From NCBI GenBank assembly GCA_003597935.1, contig QZJT01000050.1, positions 1 to 32,415 on the forward strand: 32,415 nt of DNA, written 5' to 3'. The notes beneath the pieces were generated by a model. It saw only the letters and a program-made list of their open reading frames with translations, had not been told where the DNA came from and ran no database searches. How positions within the stretch are numbered: the stretch's first letter is position 1; every line of letters begins with the position of its first letter. Below, piece after piece: positions 7,793 through 15,800 of this stretch. This DNA comes from Phycisphaerales bacterium. GTDB taxonomy: Bacteria; Planctomycetota; Phycisphaerae; UBA1845. The position numbers and the translations under genes were made by a program.

Positions 7793-8281
7793 TCAAGACG
7801 GCACGTACTCCGGTTCGCGCCACCAGGCTCCGGCGTCGAGAAAGCCTTGCAGGATCATCTGAGCCGCGACCCGGTCGACGCGGGCGCGTTGCTTCTTGCG
7901 CGGAAGCGCTGCATCGCGCAACGCGTCCTCGGCGGCCACGGACGACAGCCGTTCGTCCCACAGATAAACGGGCAGCCGGACGATGCCCGCCAGCACCTGC
8001 CCGAACCGGCGCGTCGCCTTCGCCTGCGGTCCCTCGGTGCCGTCCATGTTGAGCGGCAGGCCCAGCACGATGGCAACCGGAGCGAAGCTCTCCGCCGCCC
8101 GCAGGACCGCCCCGGCGGCGGCCTCATCGCCCCCCCCCGCATCGACCGTGGCCAGCGGCGACGCGATCGAGCACGCCGGATCGCAGATCGACAGCCCGAT
8201 GCGCTTGCTGCCGAAGTCTACGCCCAGCAGGCGCCCGGGCGGCCTGTTCTCATTCGTCATTCGCCCTTCGTCATTCGACAT
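7793..8281 (-). CDS. ruvX: RuvX/YqgF family putative pre-16S rRNA nuclease (Holliday junction resolvase-like)
   Basis: The protein has 162 aa with an RNase H-like fold. Motif 1 is RLLGVDFGSKRIGLSICD (about residues 17-34) with the first catalytic Asp. It is followed by IVLGLPLNMDGTEG, the LWDERLSS motif with its acidic residue, and a late RVDRVAAQMILQGFLD helix with the last conserved Asp. The family processes 16S rRNA ends and was earlier proposed as a resolvase. The N-terminal extension MSNDEGRMTNENRPPG is translated from a 7-nt repeat (8251-8284) that also supplies the ATG. An internal ATG at residue 8 is an alternative start. It lies 15 nt downstream of the guanylyltransferase gene, so the two are probably co-transcribed. 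Confidence 0.92.
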   Translation of the reverse strand: MSNDEGRMTNENRPPGRLLGVDFGSKRIGLSICDPACSIASPLATVDAGGGDEAAAGAVLRAAESFAPVAIVLGLPLNMDGTEGPQAKATRRFGQVLAGIVRLPVYLWDERLSSVAAEDALRDAALPRKKQRARVDRVAAQMILQGFLDAGAWWREPEYVPS

Positions 8282-8284
8282 TTC
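8251..8284. repeat. 7-nt tandem repeat spanning the ruvX start codon
   Basis: Plus-strand units are CATTCGT, CATTCGC, CCTTCGT and CATTCGA, then a partial CATT. On the coding strand each CATTCG unit gives CGAATG, so the repeat offers ATG triplets at 7-nt spacing and therefore in changing frames. The ruvX start is one of them. Confidence 0.8.
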
Positions 8285-8296
8285 CGCCGTCGTGCG

Positions 8297-9367
8297 TCAG
8301 AGGAACTGCTCCCCGAACTCCCTGCGGACTTTGTCCACGAGTTCTTTGATGCCCTGCGAGTCGCGCTTCTTGCAGATCAGGGTGGCGTCGTGGGAGTGTA
8401 CGATGACCAGGTCGTCGACGCCGATCGTGGCGATCAGGTGATCGTCCTCCGAGACGACGATGGTGCCGCGCGAACCCAGGTGGATCGCGTTGCGGGCCAC
8501 CTTCAAGTTCCCCGATTCGTCGGTCTCGTGCAGCGACTCCAGCGCCGTCCAGGAACCCAGGTCGACCCAGTTGCAGTCCAGCGCCACCACCAACACCTGC
8601 TCCGCCCGCTCCATGATGGCGAAGTCCACCGAGATTTTCATGAGCGTCGGGTAGAGCATCTGCAGCTTGCGGGTGCGCTCCTCGCCGCGCCAGTGGGCCG
8701 CGATCTCGCGGAAAGCGTCGTGCGAATGGGGCAGGTGCTCCTTGAGTTCCTTGAGGATGGTGTCCGCCCGCCAGGCGAACATCCCGCTGTTCCAGTAGTA
8801 CTCGCCGCTGCTGACGTACTTGGTGGCGACCGCCAGGTTGGGCTTCTCGGTGAACTCGCTGACCCGGTACACGTTCGGCTCGACGCGCTCGCCGCGGTGA
8901 ATGTAGCCGTAGCCGGTGTGCGGGCTGGTGGGGCGCACGCCGAAGGTCACCAGCGCGTCGGAGTGACTCTCCGCCACCTTGAACGCCAGTTCGACGGAGG
9001 CGGCGAACCGGTCCAGCGGGGTGATGACGTGATCGGCGGTGAAGACGCCCATGGTGGCCTGGTCGTCGCGCTGGGCCAGAATGGCGGCGCCCAGGCCGAT
9101 GGCGTTCACCGTGTCGCGGGCCATCGGCTCACCGATCAGGTTGGCCGACGGCAGTTCCGGCAACTCTTCCGCCACCAGAGGAATGTGGACCTCGTTGGTG
9201 ATGACGTTGATCTGCTCCGGCGGGAGCACCAGCGAAACGCGTTCGTAGGCCTGGCGCAGCAGGCTGGCGCCGCCGGAGAGGCGCAGCACCTGCTTGGGTC
9301 GCTTCTGCCGGCTCAACGGCCACAGCCGCGTGCCGGCGCCGCCGGCCATGATCAGGGCGTGTCGCAT
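8297..9367 (-). CDS. manC: mannose-1-phosphate guanylyltransferase
   Basis: The protein has 356 aa. It makes GDP-mannose from mannose-1-phosphate and GTP in the cytosol for glycan and polysaccharide synthesis. The nucleotidyltransferase signature GGAGTRLWPLSRQKRPKQ starts at residue 9. Other family segments are IGEPMARDTVNAIGLGA, FTADHVI, VRPTSPHTGYGYI, VSEFTEKP and YYWNSGMFAWRAD. The C-terminal left-handed-helix part is short (DDLVIVHSHDATLICKK), and the phosphomannose isomerase domain of bifunctional ManC/AlgA proteins is absent. The ATG at 9367 follows AGGTGG on the minus strand; an in-frame upstream extension lacks homology. Confidence 0.92.
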   Translation of the reverse strand: MRHALIMAGGAGTRLWPLSRQKRPKQVLRLSGGASLLRQAYERVSLVLPPEQINVITNEVHIPLVAEELPELPSANLIGEPMARDTVNAIGLGAAILAQRDDQATMGVFTADHVITPLDRFAASVELAFKVAESHSDALVTFGVRPTSPHTGYGYIHRGERVEPNVYRVSEFTEKPNLAVATKYVSSGEYYWNSGMFAWRADTILKELKEHLPHSHDAFREIAAHWRGEERTRKLQMLYPTLMKISVDFAIMERAEQVLVVALDCNWVDLGSWTALESLHETDESGNLKVARNAIHLGSRGTIVVSEDDHLIATIGVDDLVIVHSHDATLICKKRDSQGIKELVDKVRREFGEQFL

Positions 9368-9477
9368 GTTTCCACCTGCGATCCGTGACGGCGATGCCGG
9401 GCGCATCCGGGACGGGCTCGACTGTCAGCGTCCCACGGCCCCACTGCGGACTTCCGCTCCCCGCCCGGCTGGTCGGG

Positions 9478-11661
9478 TCACCCCACGTCGTAGTAATCCA
9501 CGCGCTTCAGGTCCGAGAACTCCAGCACCCACGAACGCCGACGGCCATCCTGAAACGCCACCTCGACGTGCGTCCGCCGGCCGCCGCGCAGGAACGAGAC
9601 GATCCGCCCCAACCCGCAGGTGGGGTGCTCGACGATGGTGCCGATCGTCCACTCTTCGACGTCGTCCGGCAAGCGGCCCTCCTGGTGAGGCTCCGCCCGG
9701 CGCGGCCGGCCGTCCGGCCGCACGCCCTCCCATTCTAGGAGGTCGGCCGGCACCTCGTCGAGGAAGCGCGAGCGGACCCGCCGGGTGGCGACGCCGCGCA
9801 GCAGCCGGTAGCGGGCCCACGTCAGCGTCAACTGCCCTTTGGCCCGCGTGAACCCGACGAAACAGAGCCGCCGCTCCTCTTCGATGTCCGCCTCGGTCTC
9901 GCCCTCCTCGTCGCCGCGCCGCATCGGCAGCACGCCCTCCTCCAGCCCGGTGACGTAGACGACGGGAAACTCGAGCCCCTTGGCCGAGTGCAGCGTCATC
10001 AGCGTGACCGCGTCGTCGTCGCGCAGGCCGTCCACGTCGGTAAGCAGGCTGGTGTGCTCCAGCCAGTCGATCAGGCGGCAGCCGGGATGATGGCGCTCGA
10101 ACTCGCGGGCGCCGCTGATGAGTTCGTCGATGTTGGCCGAGGGGTCGCGGTCCGGCGTGGCTTCGGCGCGGTACATCGCCCGCAGACCGGAGAGGCTCAC
10201 CACGCGGTCGATCAGCTCGTGCGGCGGCAGATCCAGCTCTTGTCGGAAGCCGCACAGCAGCGCGCCGAACTCCGTCACCTTTGCTGCCGAGCGGCCCACG
10301 TCGTCCAGCGAGCCGGCGCCGCCGGTCACGACGTCGAAGAGACGCACGCCGAGGCGGTCCGCCTGGTGGCGCAGGCGGTCGATCGTCGTCGCCCCGATGC
10401 CGCGAGCAGGGGTGTTGATGATGCGCAGCAGCGACACCTCGTCGGCCGGGTTGATGATCGCGTTCAGATAGGCGATGACATCCTTGATCTCCTTGCGGGC
10501 GTAGAACTCCAGCCCGCGGGCCACGACGTAGGCGATGCCGCGGGCCAGGAACGCCTCCTCCAGCGACCGGCTCTGAGCGTTAGTGCGATAGAACACGGCC
10601 ATGTCCCGCCGCGACGCGCCGTCAGCCACGAGCCGCAGGATGTCCTCCGCGACGTGGGCCGCCTCCTGGTCGCCGCTTTCCACTTCGATCACGCGGACGG
10701 CGGGGCCTTCGGGGTTTTCCGTCCACAGTGCCTTGGCCTTGCGCTGCACGTTGGTGCGGATCAGCGCGTCGGCCACCGCCAGGATGCGCTTGGTCGAGCG
10801 GTAGTTCTGCTCCAGCCGCACCACGGCCGCGTCGGGGTAGTCGCGCTCGAACGACAGGATGTTGCCGATGTCCGCCCCCCGCCAGCCGTAAATCGACTGA
10901 TCCGGGTCGCCGGTGGCGCAGATGTTCCGGTGCGTGCGGGTAAGGTGGCGGGCGATCTCGTACTGGGCGGCGTTGGTGTCCTGGTACTCGTCGATCAGCA
11001 CGAATCGGTGCCGAGCCTCCAGACTCGCCCGGAACGCCTCGTTTTCGCCCAGCAGCCGCGCGGTGCGCATCAGCAGGTCGTCGAAGTCCAGCGCCTGGTA
11101 GCGGGCCAGCAGCCCTTCGTAGGCGCGGTAGATCCGCGCCATGGCCCGGTGATAGAAGCCGTCGGAGAGCCGCTCGAACTCGTCCGGCCCCTGCAGGGCG
11201 TTCTTGGCCCGGCCGATGACCGCGTCCAGCCGGGCGGGCGAGTAGTTCGTCGTGGAGAGTTCGCAGGCCTCGACGGCCTGCCTGATGACGCGGCGGCGGT
11301 CGTCGCGGTCGAAGATGGTGAAGTTCGCGTCAAGGCCGGCGATGTCGTGGTGGATGCGCAGGGTGCGGGCGCAGAACGAGTGGAACGTGCAGGCGAGAAT
11401 CCCGGCCGGCGCTCCCAGCGCCGCGATCCGTTCGCGCATCTCCTGGGCGGCCTTGTTGGTGAAGGTGATGGCCAGCACCTCCCACGGCCGAGCCGCTGCG
11501 CAGGCCAGATGGGCCGCCCGCCGCGTGATCACCCGCGTCTTGCCGCTGCCCGCCCCCGCCAGCACCAGCAGCGGCCCCTCCACGTGCCGCACCGCCGCCG
11601 CCTGAGCCTCGGTCAGCCCCTCCAGCAGCGAATCGACAAACTGAGTGCGTCCGTGCGACAT
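9478..11661 (-). CDS. uvrD: UvrD/PcrA-type superfamily 1 DNA helicase
   Basis: The protein has 727 aa. It is an ATP-dependent 3'-5' helicase acting in nucleotide-excision and mismatch repair and in removing recombinase filaments. Visible motifs: Q-motif region LTEAQAAAVRH, Walker A AGAGSGKT (35-42), motif Ia TFTNKAAQEMRERI, motif II DEYQDTN, GDPDQSIYGWRGAD, motif IV LEQNYRST, VTLMTLHSAKGLEF and RRLCFVGFTRAK. The C-terminal Tudor-like domain (GTIVEHPTCGLGRIVSF) is typical of PcrA-like proteins and contacts RNA polymerase in studied homologues. The start MSHGRTQ at 11661 matches the family N-terminus; the frame stays open upstream but without homology. It lies downstream of mfd on the same strand, with 544 nt between them. 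Confidence 0.95.
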   Translation of the reverse strand: MSHGRTQFVDSLLEGLTEAQAAAVRHVEGPLLVLAGAGSGKTRVITRRAAHLACAAARPWEVLAITFTNKAAQEMRERIAALGAPAGILACTFHSFCARTLRIHHDIAGLDANFTIFDRDDRRRVIRQAVEACELSTTNYSPARLDAVIGRAKNALQGPDEFERLSDGFYHRAMARIYRAYEGLLARYQALDFDDLLMRTARLLGENEAFRASLEARHRFVLIDEYQDTNAAQYEIARHLTRTHRNICATGDPDQSIYGWRGADIGNILSFERDYPDAAVVRLEQNYRSTKRILAVADALIRTNVQRKAKALWTENPEGPAVRVIEVESGDQEAAHVAEDILRLVADGASRRDMAVFYRTNAQSRSLEEAFLARGIAYVVARGLEFYARKEIKDVIAYLNAIINPADEVSLLRIINTPARGIGATTIDRLRHQADRLGVRLFDVVTGGAGSLDDVGRSAAKVTEFGALLCGFRQELDLPPHELIDRVVSLSGLRAMYRAEATPDRDPSANIDELISGAREFERHHPGCRLIDWLEHTSLLTDVDGLRDDDAVTLMTLHSAKGLEFPVVYVTGLEEGVLPMRRGDEEGETEADIEEERRLCFVGFTRAKGQLTLTWARYRLLRGVATRRVRSRFLDEVPADLLEWEGVRPDGRPRRAEPHQEGRLPDDVEEWTIGTIVEHPTCGLGRIVSFLRGGRRTHVEVAFQDGRRRSWVLEFSDLKRVDYYDVG

Positions 11662-12205
11662 CGGGGGAAAGCGTAGTCTGGCGGCGGCGGGGAGTCCATG
11701 CGGGGAGAGGCGACGGAAGAACGCAGCCACAAAGCGGCGCAACGCGAGCGCGAAGTGGGCGGGGATTCCTCAGAGCCCCGGCACTCATGCCGAAAGTCTC
11801 GCGCCCGTCGCCGCACGTTGCAGATCGGGTTCTCCCCGCAGCGCCGCCTTCGGCAGCGCACTTCCTCCACCCCGTCGGGGGGGGCCTGTCCAAGGGTTCC
11901 GCTGCGCTTGCCTTACGGCAAGCTGCGCTCCACTCGTGGCAACGGTCCTGCGCCCTTCCGGGGCGGCCGGAGATCTGGCGTCGTCCTTTTGAACCGGCCC
12001 TCAGCCCGCTCACTGCGGAGTGGATCGTGTCCTGACGCCAGTGGCGGAACGCCCGCAATGCAGGGGGAACTCTCGGAAGACCGCCCGGCATGAATGGCGG
12101 GCCTGTGAGGCAGTGGCCACGTGTTTGGGCAGACTGGCGAACCGCGGGCGACCCACTCGCGGAACCCGCCTGTGTGCGGGCTGTTCCGACGCGGCCCGCC
12201 CTCGC
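11662..12205. other. repeat-rich intergenic region between mfd and uvrD
   Basis: No gene is supported. The region contains a copy of the CCGGCACTCATGCC motif (11778-11792), a hairpin GCTTGCC-TTAC-GGCAAGC (11906-11923), and an imperfect palindrome GCCCGGCATGAATGGCGGGC (12083-12102). It also has a stem-loop with arms CGGAAC and GTTCCG plus an inner CCGC/GCGG stem (12160-12188), located just after the mfd stop. That last hairpin lacks a T-run, so it is not a standard intrinsic terminator. The region looks like a cluster of small palindromic elements. Confidence 0.6.
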
Positions 12206-15200
12206 TTACGTCCCCGCCCCCGCCACCACCGCGTCCCGCTCGCACGCCTTCGCCAGCATCCGCCGCAGGACGGGAAGCAGCGTGCCCGGTTCCAGGTAGC
12301 GAGGGGGCGGCCGCAGGTGGATGGTCTGCGGGTCGGGCCAGCGGACGGTGCCGGGGGCGTCCGTGAATAGCGGCTCGGCGCGGGCGACCGTTTCTATGCG
12401 GAAAATGACGTCCGGGACTTGCAGGATGATGGACTGGACGCCGAAGCGGCGGGCGCGGACGCGGACTTCGGCGAGTTGCATCAATGTCTCGATCTGCTTC
12501 GGCAGCGGGCCGAAGGCGTCTATGAGGTCCTTTTCAAGTTGTGAGACGTCCTCGACCGTCGTACACGACGCCAGTCGCCGGTAGATCTCGATGCGGCTGC
12601 GCTCGGCGGCGACGTAGTCGCGCGGGATCTGGGCCTGCACGTCAATCTCGACGTGGACGTCGGCCGGCAAGGGGTCAGGATGAATTGTGCCCAAGGCACC
12701 CTCCGGGCCGCTCTGCGGCAATTCATCCTGACCCCTTTTCTTTTTCTGCCGCACGCTGCGCTCCAGCAGGCGGCAGTACATGTCGTAGCCTACCGCGCCG
12801 ATGTGGCCGCTCTGCTCGGCGCCCAGGATGTTGCCCGCCCCGCGGATCTCCAGGTCGCGCATGGCGATGCGAAAGCCCGCGCCCAGTTCGCTGAACTCCT
12901 CGATGGCCTTGAGCCGCCGCAGCGCCTTGGGGATCAGCGGCCGGTCGGGCGGGACCAGCAGGTAGCAGTAGGCCCGATGGTTCGACCGCCCCACGCGGCC
13001 GCGCAGTTGGTGCAGGTCCGCCAGCCCAAAACGCTCGGCCCGGTTGATCAGAATGGTATTCGCCTTGGGGATGTCGATACCGCTTTCGACGATGGTGGTG
13101 GCCACCAGCACGTCCGCCTCGTGCCGCACGAAGGCGTGCATGACCTTTTCCAGTTGGCCGTCTTTCATCTGCCCGTGCCCGACCAGCACGCGGGCGTCCG
13201 GCACGATCTTGCGGACGTCGTCGGCGACGCTCTCGATGTTGTGGACGAAGTTGTTGATGAAGAAGACCTGCCCGTCGCGGGTCATCTCGCGCAGGATGGC
13301 GTCGCGGATGAGCGCGGCATTGTAGGGGGAGACCCGCGTCACGATGGCGCGGCGGTCGATCGGCGGCGTCTGCAAGGCGCTGATGTCGCGCAGGCCCATC
13401 ATGGCCATGTGCAGGGTGCGCGGGATGGGCGTGGCGGTCAGCGTCAGTACGTCGACGGTGGCGCGAAGCTGCTTGAGACGTTCCTTGTGCTCGACGCCGA
13501 AGCGCTGTTCTTCGTCGATGATGACCAGGCCCAGGTTGGCGAAGCCGATGTCCTTGCTCAGCAGGCGATGCGTGCCGATGACGATGTCCACCTGCCCTTT
13601 CCTGGCGGCCGCGACGAGTTTCCTCTGCTCGCCGACAGTGCGGAATCGTGACAGGCAGCCGACGATGAACGGGTATTCCGCCATGCGCTCGCGAAACGTC
13701 TCGTAGTGCTGCTCGGCCAGCACCGTGGTCGGCACCAGCAGCGCCACCTGCCGGCCGTACTCGACCACCTTGAACGCCGCCCGCATCGCCAGTTCCGTCT
13801 TGCCATAGCCCACGTCGCCGCACAGCAGCCGATCCATCGGGCGCGGCTTGCGCAGGTCCGTCTTGATCTCACCGGCCACCACGAGCTGGTCTTCGGTCTC
13901 CTCGAACAGGAACGAGGCCTCGAACTCGCGCTGCCACTCGGTGTCCGGCGGGTAGGCGGTGCCGACCGCGGCTTCGCGGGCGGCCTGCGTGCGCAGGAGC
14001 GACTCGGCCAGGTCGGCCACCGAGTCCGCCACGCGATCCTTGGTCCTGGCCCAGCGCCGGCCGCCCAGCCTGGAGAGTCTCGGCTTGCCCCCCCCCGAGC
14101 CGATGTACTTCTGCACCAGGTCGATCTGCGTGGTGGGCACGTAGAGGTTGGCGGTCTCGGCGAACTCGAGCACCAGGAACTCGCCCTGCTTGGCGGAGTC
14201 GCCCTTGCGCATCGTGCGCAGGCCGCGGAAGAGGGCGATGCCGTGCACGGCGTGGACGACGAAGTCGCCGGGCTTGAGGTCCGTCCACGTGTCGATGGGC
14301 CGGGCGGCGATGTCGCGGCGCACGCGACGGCGCTGTCGGGTGCGGTGGAAGATCTCGTGATGGCCGACGACGATGGTTTCGGCCGAGGTCCACTCGAAGC
14401 CGCGGTGTACGACGCCGACGTGAAGGTTCAAACGGGCCGGCAGCGCCCCGCCCAGTTCCAGCAGCATCTCGCGCAGCCGGTCGCGCTCGCCGGCGTTGTC
14501 ACAAAAGACATGCACGTCGTGCCCGGCCGCGGCCTCGCGCAGTTCGGTCAGCGCCGTGTCGCCCTCGAAGCGCGTCAGCGACTTGATGTCGAAGGTGAAC
14601 ACGTCCTCGGTCGACGCCGGCGCTGAACCCAGGTGCGACAGGTGCAGTTGTGGGAAAGGCGCGATGCGTTGCAGCGTCACGTCGGCCGGGTGAACGCTCC
14701 ACGCGCCCCCGGCGCGGCGCTGATACGTGGCCGCCATCTCGGCCACCGCGGCCGGATCGTCCACGACGATCAGCGCATCGGGCGGAAGGTAATCGAGCAG
14801 GTCGGTCAGCCGGTCGCGCGACTCCTTTCCGATCCTGCCGGCCATCGGCCCGGCCGCGGGGAGGTCGATCGCCGGCAGGTCGGCGCAGGACCGCTGCGTG
14901 CCCACGTCGAAGCGGCGGATCGACTCGACCTCGTCGCCGTCGAAGGTCACGCGGATCGGCGTCGGCTCGCCCGGGGGGAAGAAGTCAACGATGTCGCCGC
15001 GCTGGGCGACGTCGCCCGGCGACTCGACGAGTTCGAGGCGCTCGTAGCCGTGGCGGACGGCCCACCGGAGCAGCGCCTGGGGATCCAGAGTCGATCGCGG
15101 CGCCAACTGCAGCGTCCTCTCCGCCAGCGCCGCGGGGGTGGGCACCAACTGCATGAGGGCGTGGATCGGCGCCACGATGACGGCCGGGGGCGGTTCTTCG

Positions 15201-15586
15201 ACCCCCGCCCGGGCCCGCCCGTCGCCCCCAGCGCCGGCGCCACGGCGACCGTCCAATCGGCCCGCGAGCTGCCGCAGGATGCGGGCGCGTTCCGCCTCGA
15301 CCTCGCCGCCGCCGCCGTCGTCCTGGCCGAGCAGCGATTCCCAGGGCGGAAACAGGGCGTAGCGGCGGTCGCCGAAGAGTTCCAGATCGTCGAGGGTGTG
15401 TTCGGCGTCCTGCAAGTGTGAGGTGATGTACAGCCAGGGTGCGGCCGCGGCGACATTGACACGCGCCACCAGCATGGGGGCGGACGATCCCCACAGCCCG
15501 GCGGCGTGTACGACGCCGCGGTTTCGGGCGAGCCGACGGCTCAGGGCGTCGAGGGTTCGGTCTGCAACGATCGCGTCGATGTCCAT
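12206..15586 (-). CDS. mfd: transcription-repair coupling factor Mfd
   Basis: The protein has 1126 aa. Mfd removes RNA polymerase stalled at DNA lesions and recruits UvrA. Domain order: UvrB-homologous N-terminal part (TSHLQDAEHTLDDLELFG, GDIVDFFPPGE), RNA-polymerase-interaction domain (DLKPGDFVVHAVHGIALFRG), and RecG-like translocase with Walker A GDVGYGKT at about 589-596, DEEQRFGVEHKERL and LTATPIPRTLHMAM. The C-terminal domain that masks UvrA binding is also present. Residues about 950-973, in the linker between translocase and C-terminal domain, are encoded by a 69-nt inverted repeat. The ATG at 15586 (MDIDAIVADR) is preferred; a GTG at 15616 would add ten residues. Confidence 0.95.
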   Translation of the reverse strand: MDIDAIVADRTLDALSRRLARNRGVVHAAGLWGSSAPMLVARVNVAAAAPWLYITSHLQDAEHTLDDLELFGDRRYALFPPWESLLGQDDGGGGEVEAERARILRQLAGRLDGRRGAGAGGDGRARAGVEEPPPAVIVAPIHALMQLVPTPAALAERTLQLAPRSTLDPQALLRWAVRHGYERLELVESPGDVAQRGDIVDFFPPGEPTPIRVTFDGDEVESIRRFDVGTQRSCADLPAIDLPAAGPMAGRIGKESRDRLTDLLDYLPPDALIVVDDPAAVAEMAATYQRRAGGAWSVHPADVTLQRIAPFPQLHLSHLGSAPASTEDVFTFDIKSLTRFEGDTALTELREAAAGHDVHVFCDNAGERDRLREMLLELGGALPARLNLHVGVVHRGFEWTSAETIVVGHHEIFHRTRQRRRVRRDIAARPIDTWTDLKPGDFVVHAVHGIALFRGLRTMRKGDSAKQGEFLVLEFAETANLYVPTTQIDLVQKYIGSGGGKPRLSRLGGRRWARTKDRVADSVADLAESLLRTQAAREAAVGTAYPPDTEWQREFEASFLFEETEDQLVVAGEIKTDLRKPRPMDRLLCGDVGYGKTELAMRAAFKVVEYGRQVALLVPTTVLAEQHYETFRERMAEYPFIVGCLSRFRTVGEQRKLVAAARKGQVDIVIGTHRLLSKDIGFANLGLVIIDEEQRFGVEHKERLKQLRATVDVLTLTATPIPRTLHMAMMGLRDISALQTPPIDRRAIVTRVSPYNAALIRDAILREMTRDGQVFFINNFVHNIESVADDVRKIVPDARVLVGHGQMKDGQLEKVMHAFVRHEADVLVATTIVESGIDIPKANTILINRAERFGLADLHQLRGRVGRSNHRAYCYLLVPPDRPLIPKALRRLKAIEEFSELGAGFRIAMRDLEIRGAGNILGAEQSGHIGAVGYDMYCRLLERSVRQKKKRGQDELPQSGPEGALGTIHPDPLPADVHVEIDVQAQIPRDYVAAERSRIEIYRRLASCTTVEDVSQLEKDLIDAFGPLPKQIETLMQLAEVRVRARRFGVQSIILQVPDVIFRIETVARAEPLFTDAPGTVRWPDPQTIHLRPPPRYLEPGTLLPVLRRMLAKACERDAVVAGAGT
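12670..12738. repeat. 69-nt perfect-arm palindromic element in frame inside mfd
   Basis: Positions 12670-12688 (AAGGGGTCAGGATGAATTG) and 12720-12738 are perfect 19-bp inverted repeats around a 31-nt centre. The length is exactly 23 codons. It is read through in the coding frame as GQDELPQ...GTIHPDP. The GGGGTCAGG ends resemble the short inverted repeats often seen as dispersed REP-type elements in planctomycete genomes; that resemblance is from memory and was not checked here. Confidence 0.9.
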
Positions 15587-15784
15587 CCAGCCTGTGATTG
15601 TAGTACAACTATGCACAACTCCGCACGATTATCGGTTGGCCATCGGCCCCGGCACACGGTAGGCTTGAGACGGCGTCGGCTATGTTTCGCCGCCGCCCGC
15701 AGTTACGAGCAATAGGCTTGCGGGTTCGACCGCCTCTGCGTCCACCATTGCGGTCACGACGGCCCGCGGCCGGGTCGCATTGCC

Positions 15785-15790
15785 AAGGAG
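15785..15790 (+). promoter_or_regulatory. ribosome binding site AAGGAG
   Basis: AAGGAG lies 10 nt before the ATG at 15801 and decides that start over an in-frame upstream codon at 15780. The rest of the 15587-15800 divergent spacer shows no further confident signal. Confidence 0.7.
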
Positions 15791-15800
15791 TGTTCATCCC

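Noticed and set aside
12160-12188. Intrinsic terminator after mfd
   Set aside because: A stable hairpin exists, but no T-tract follows on the minus strand, so it is recorded only as a hairpin in the intergenic region.
15590-15620. TACAAT as a -10 box for mfd
   Set aside because: No -35 element lies at a suitable distance, and the start codon would be almost leaderless; too weak to call.
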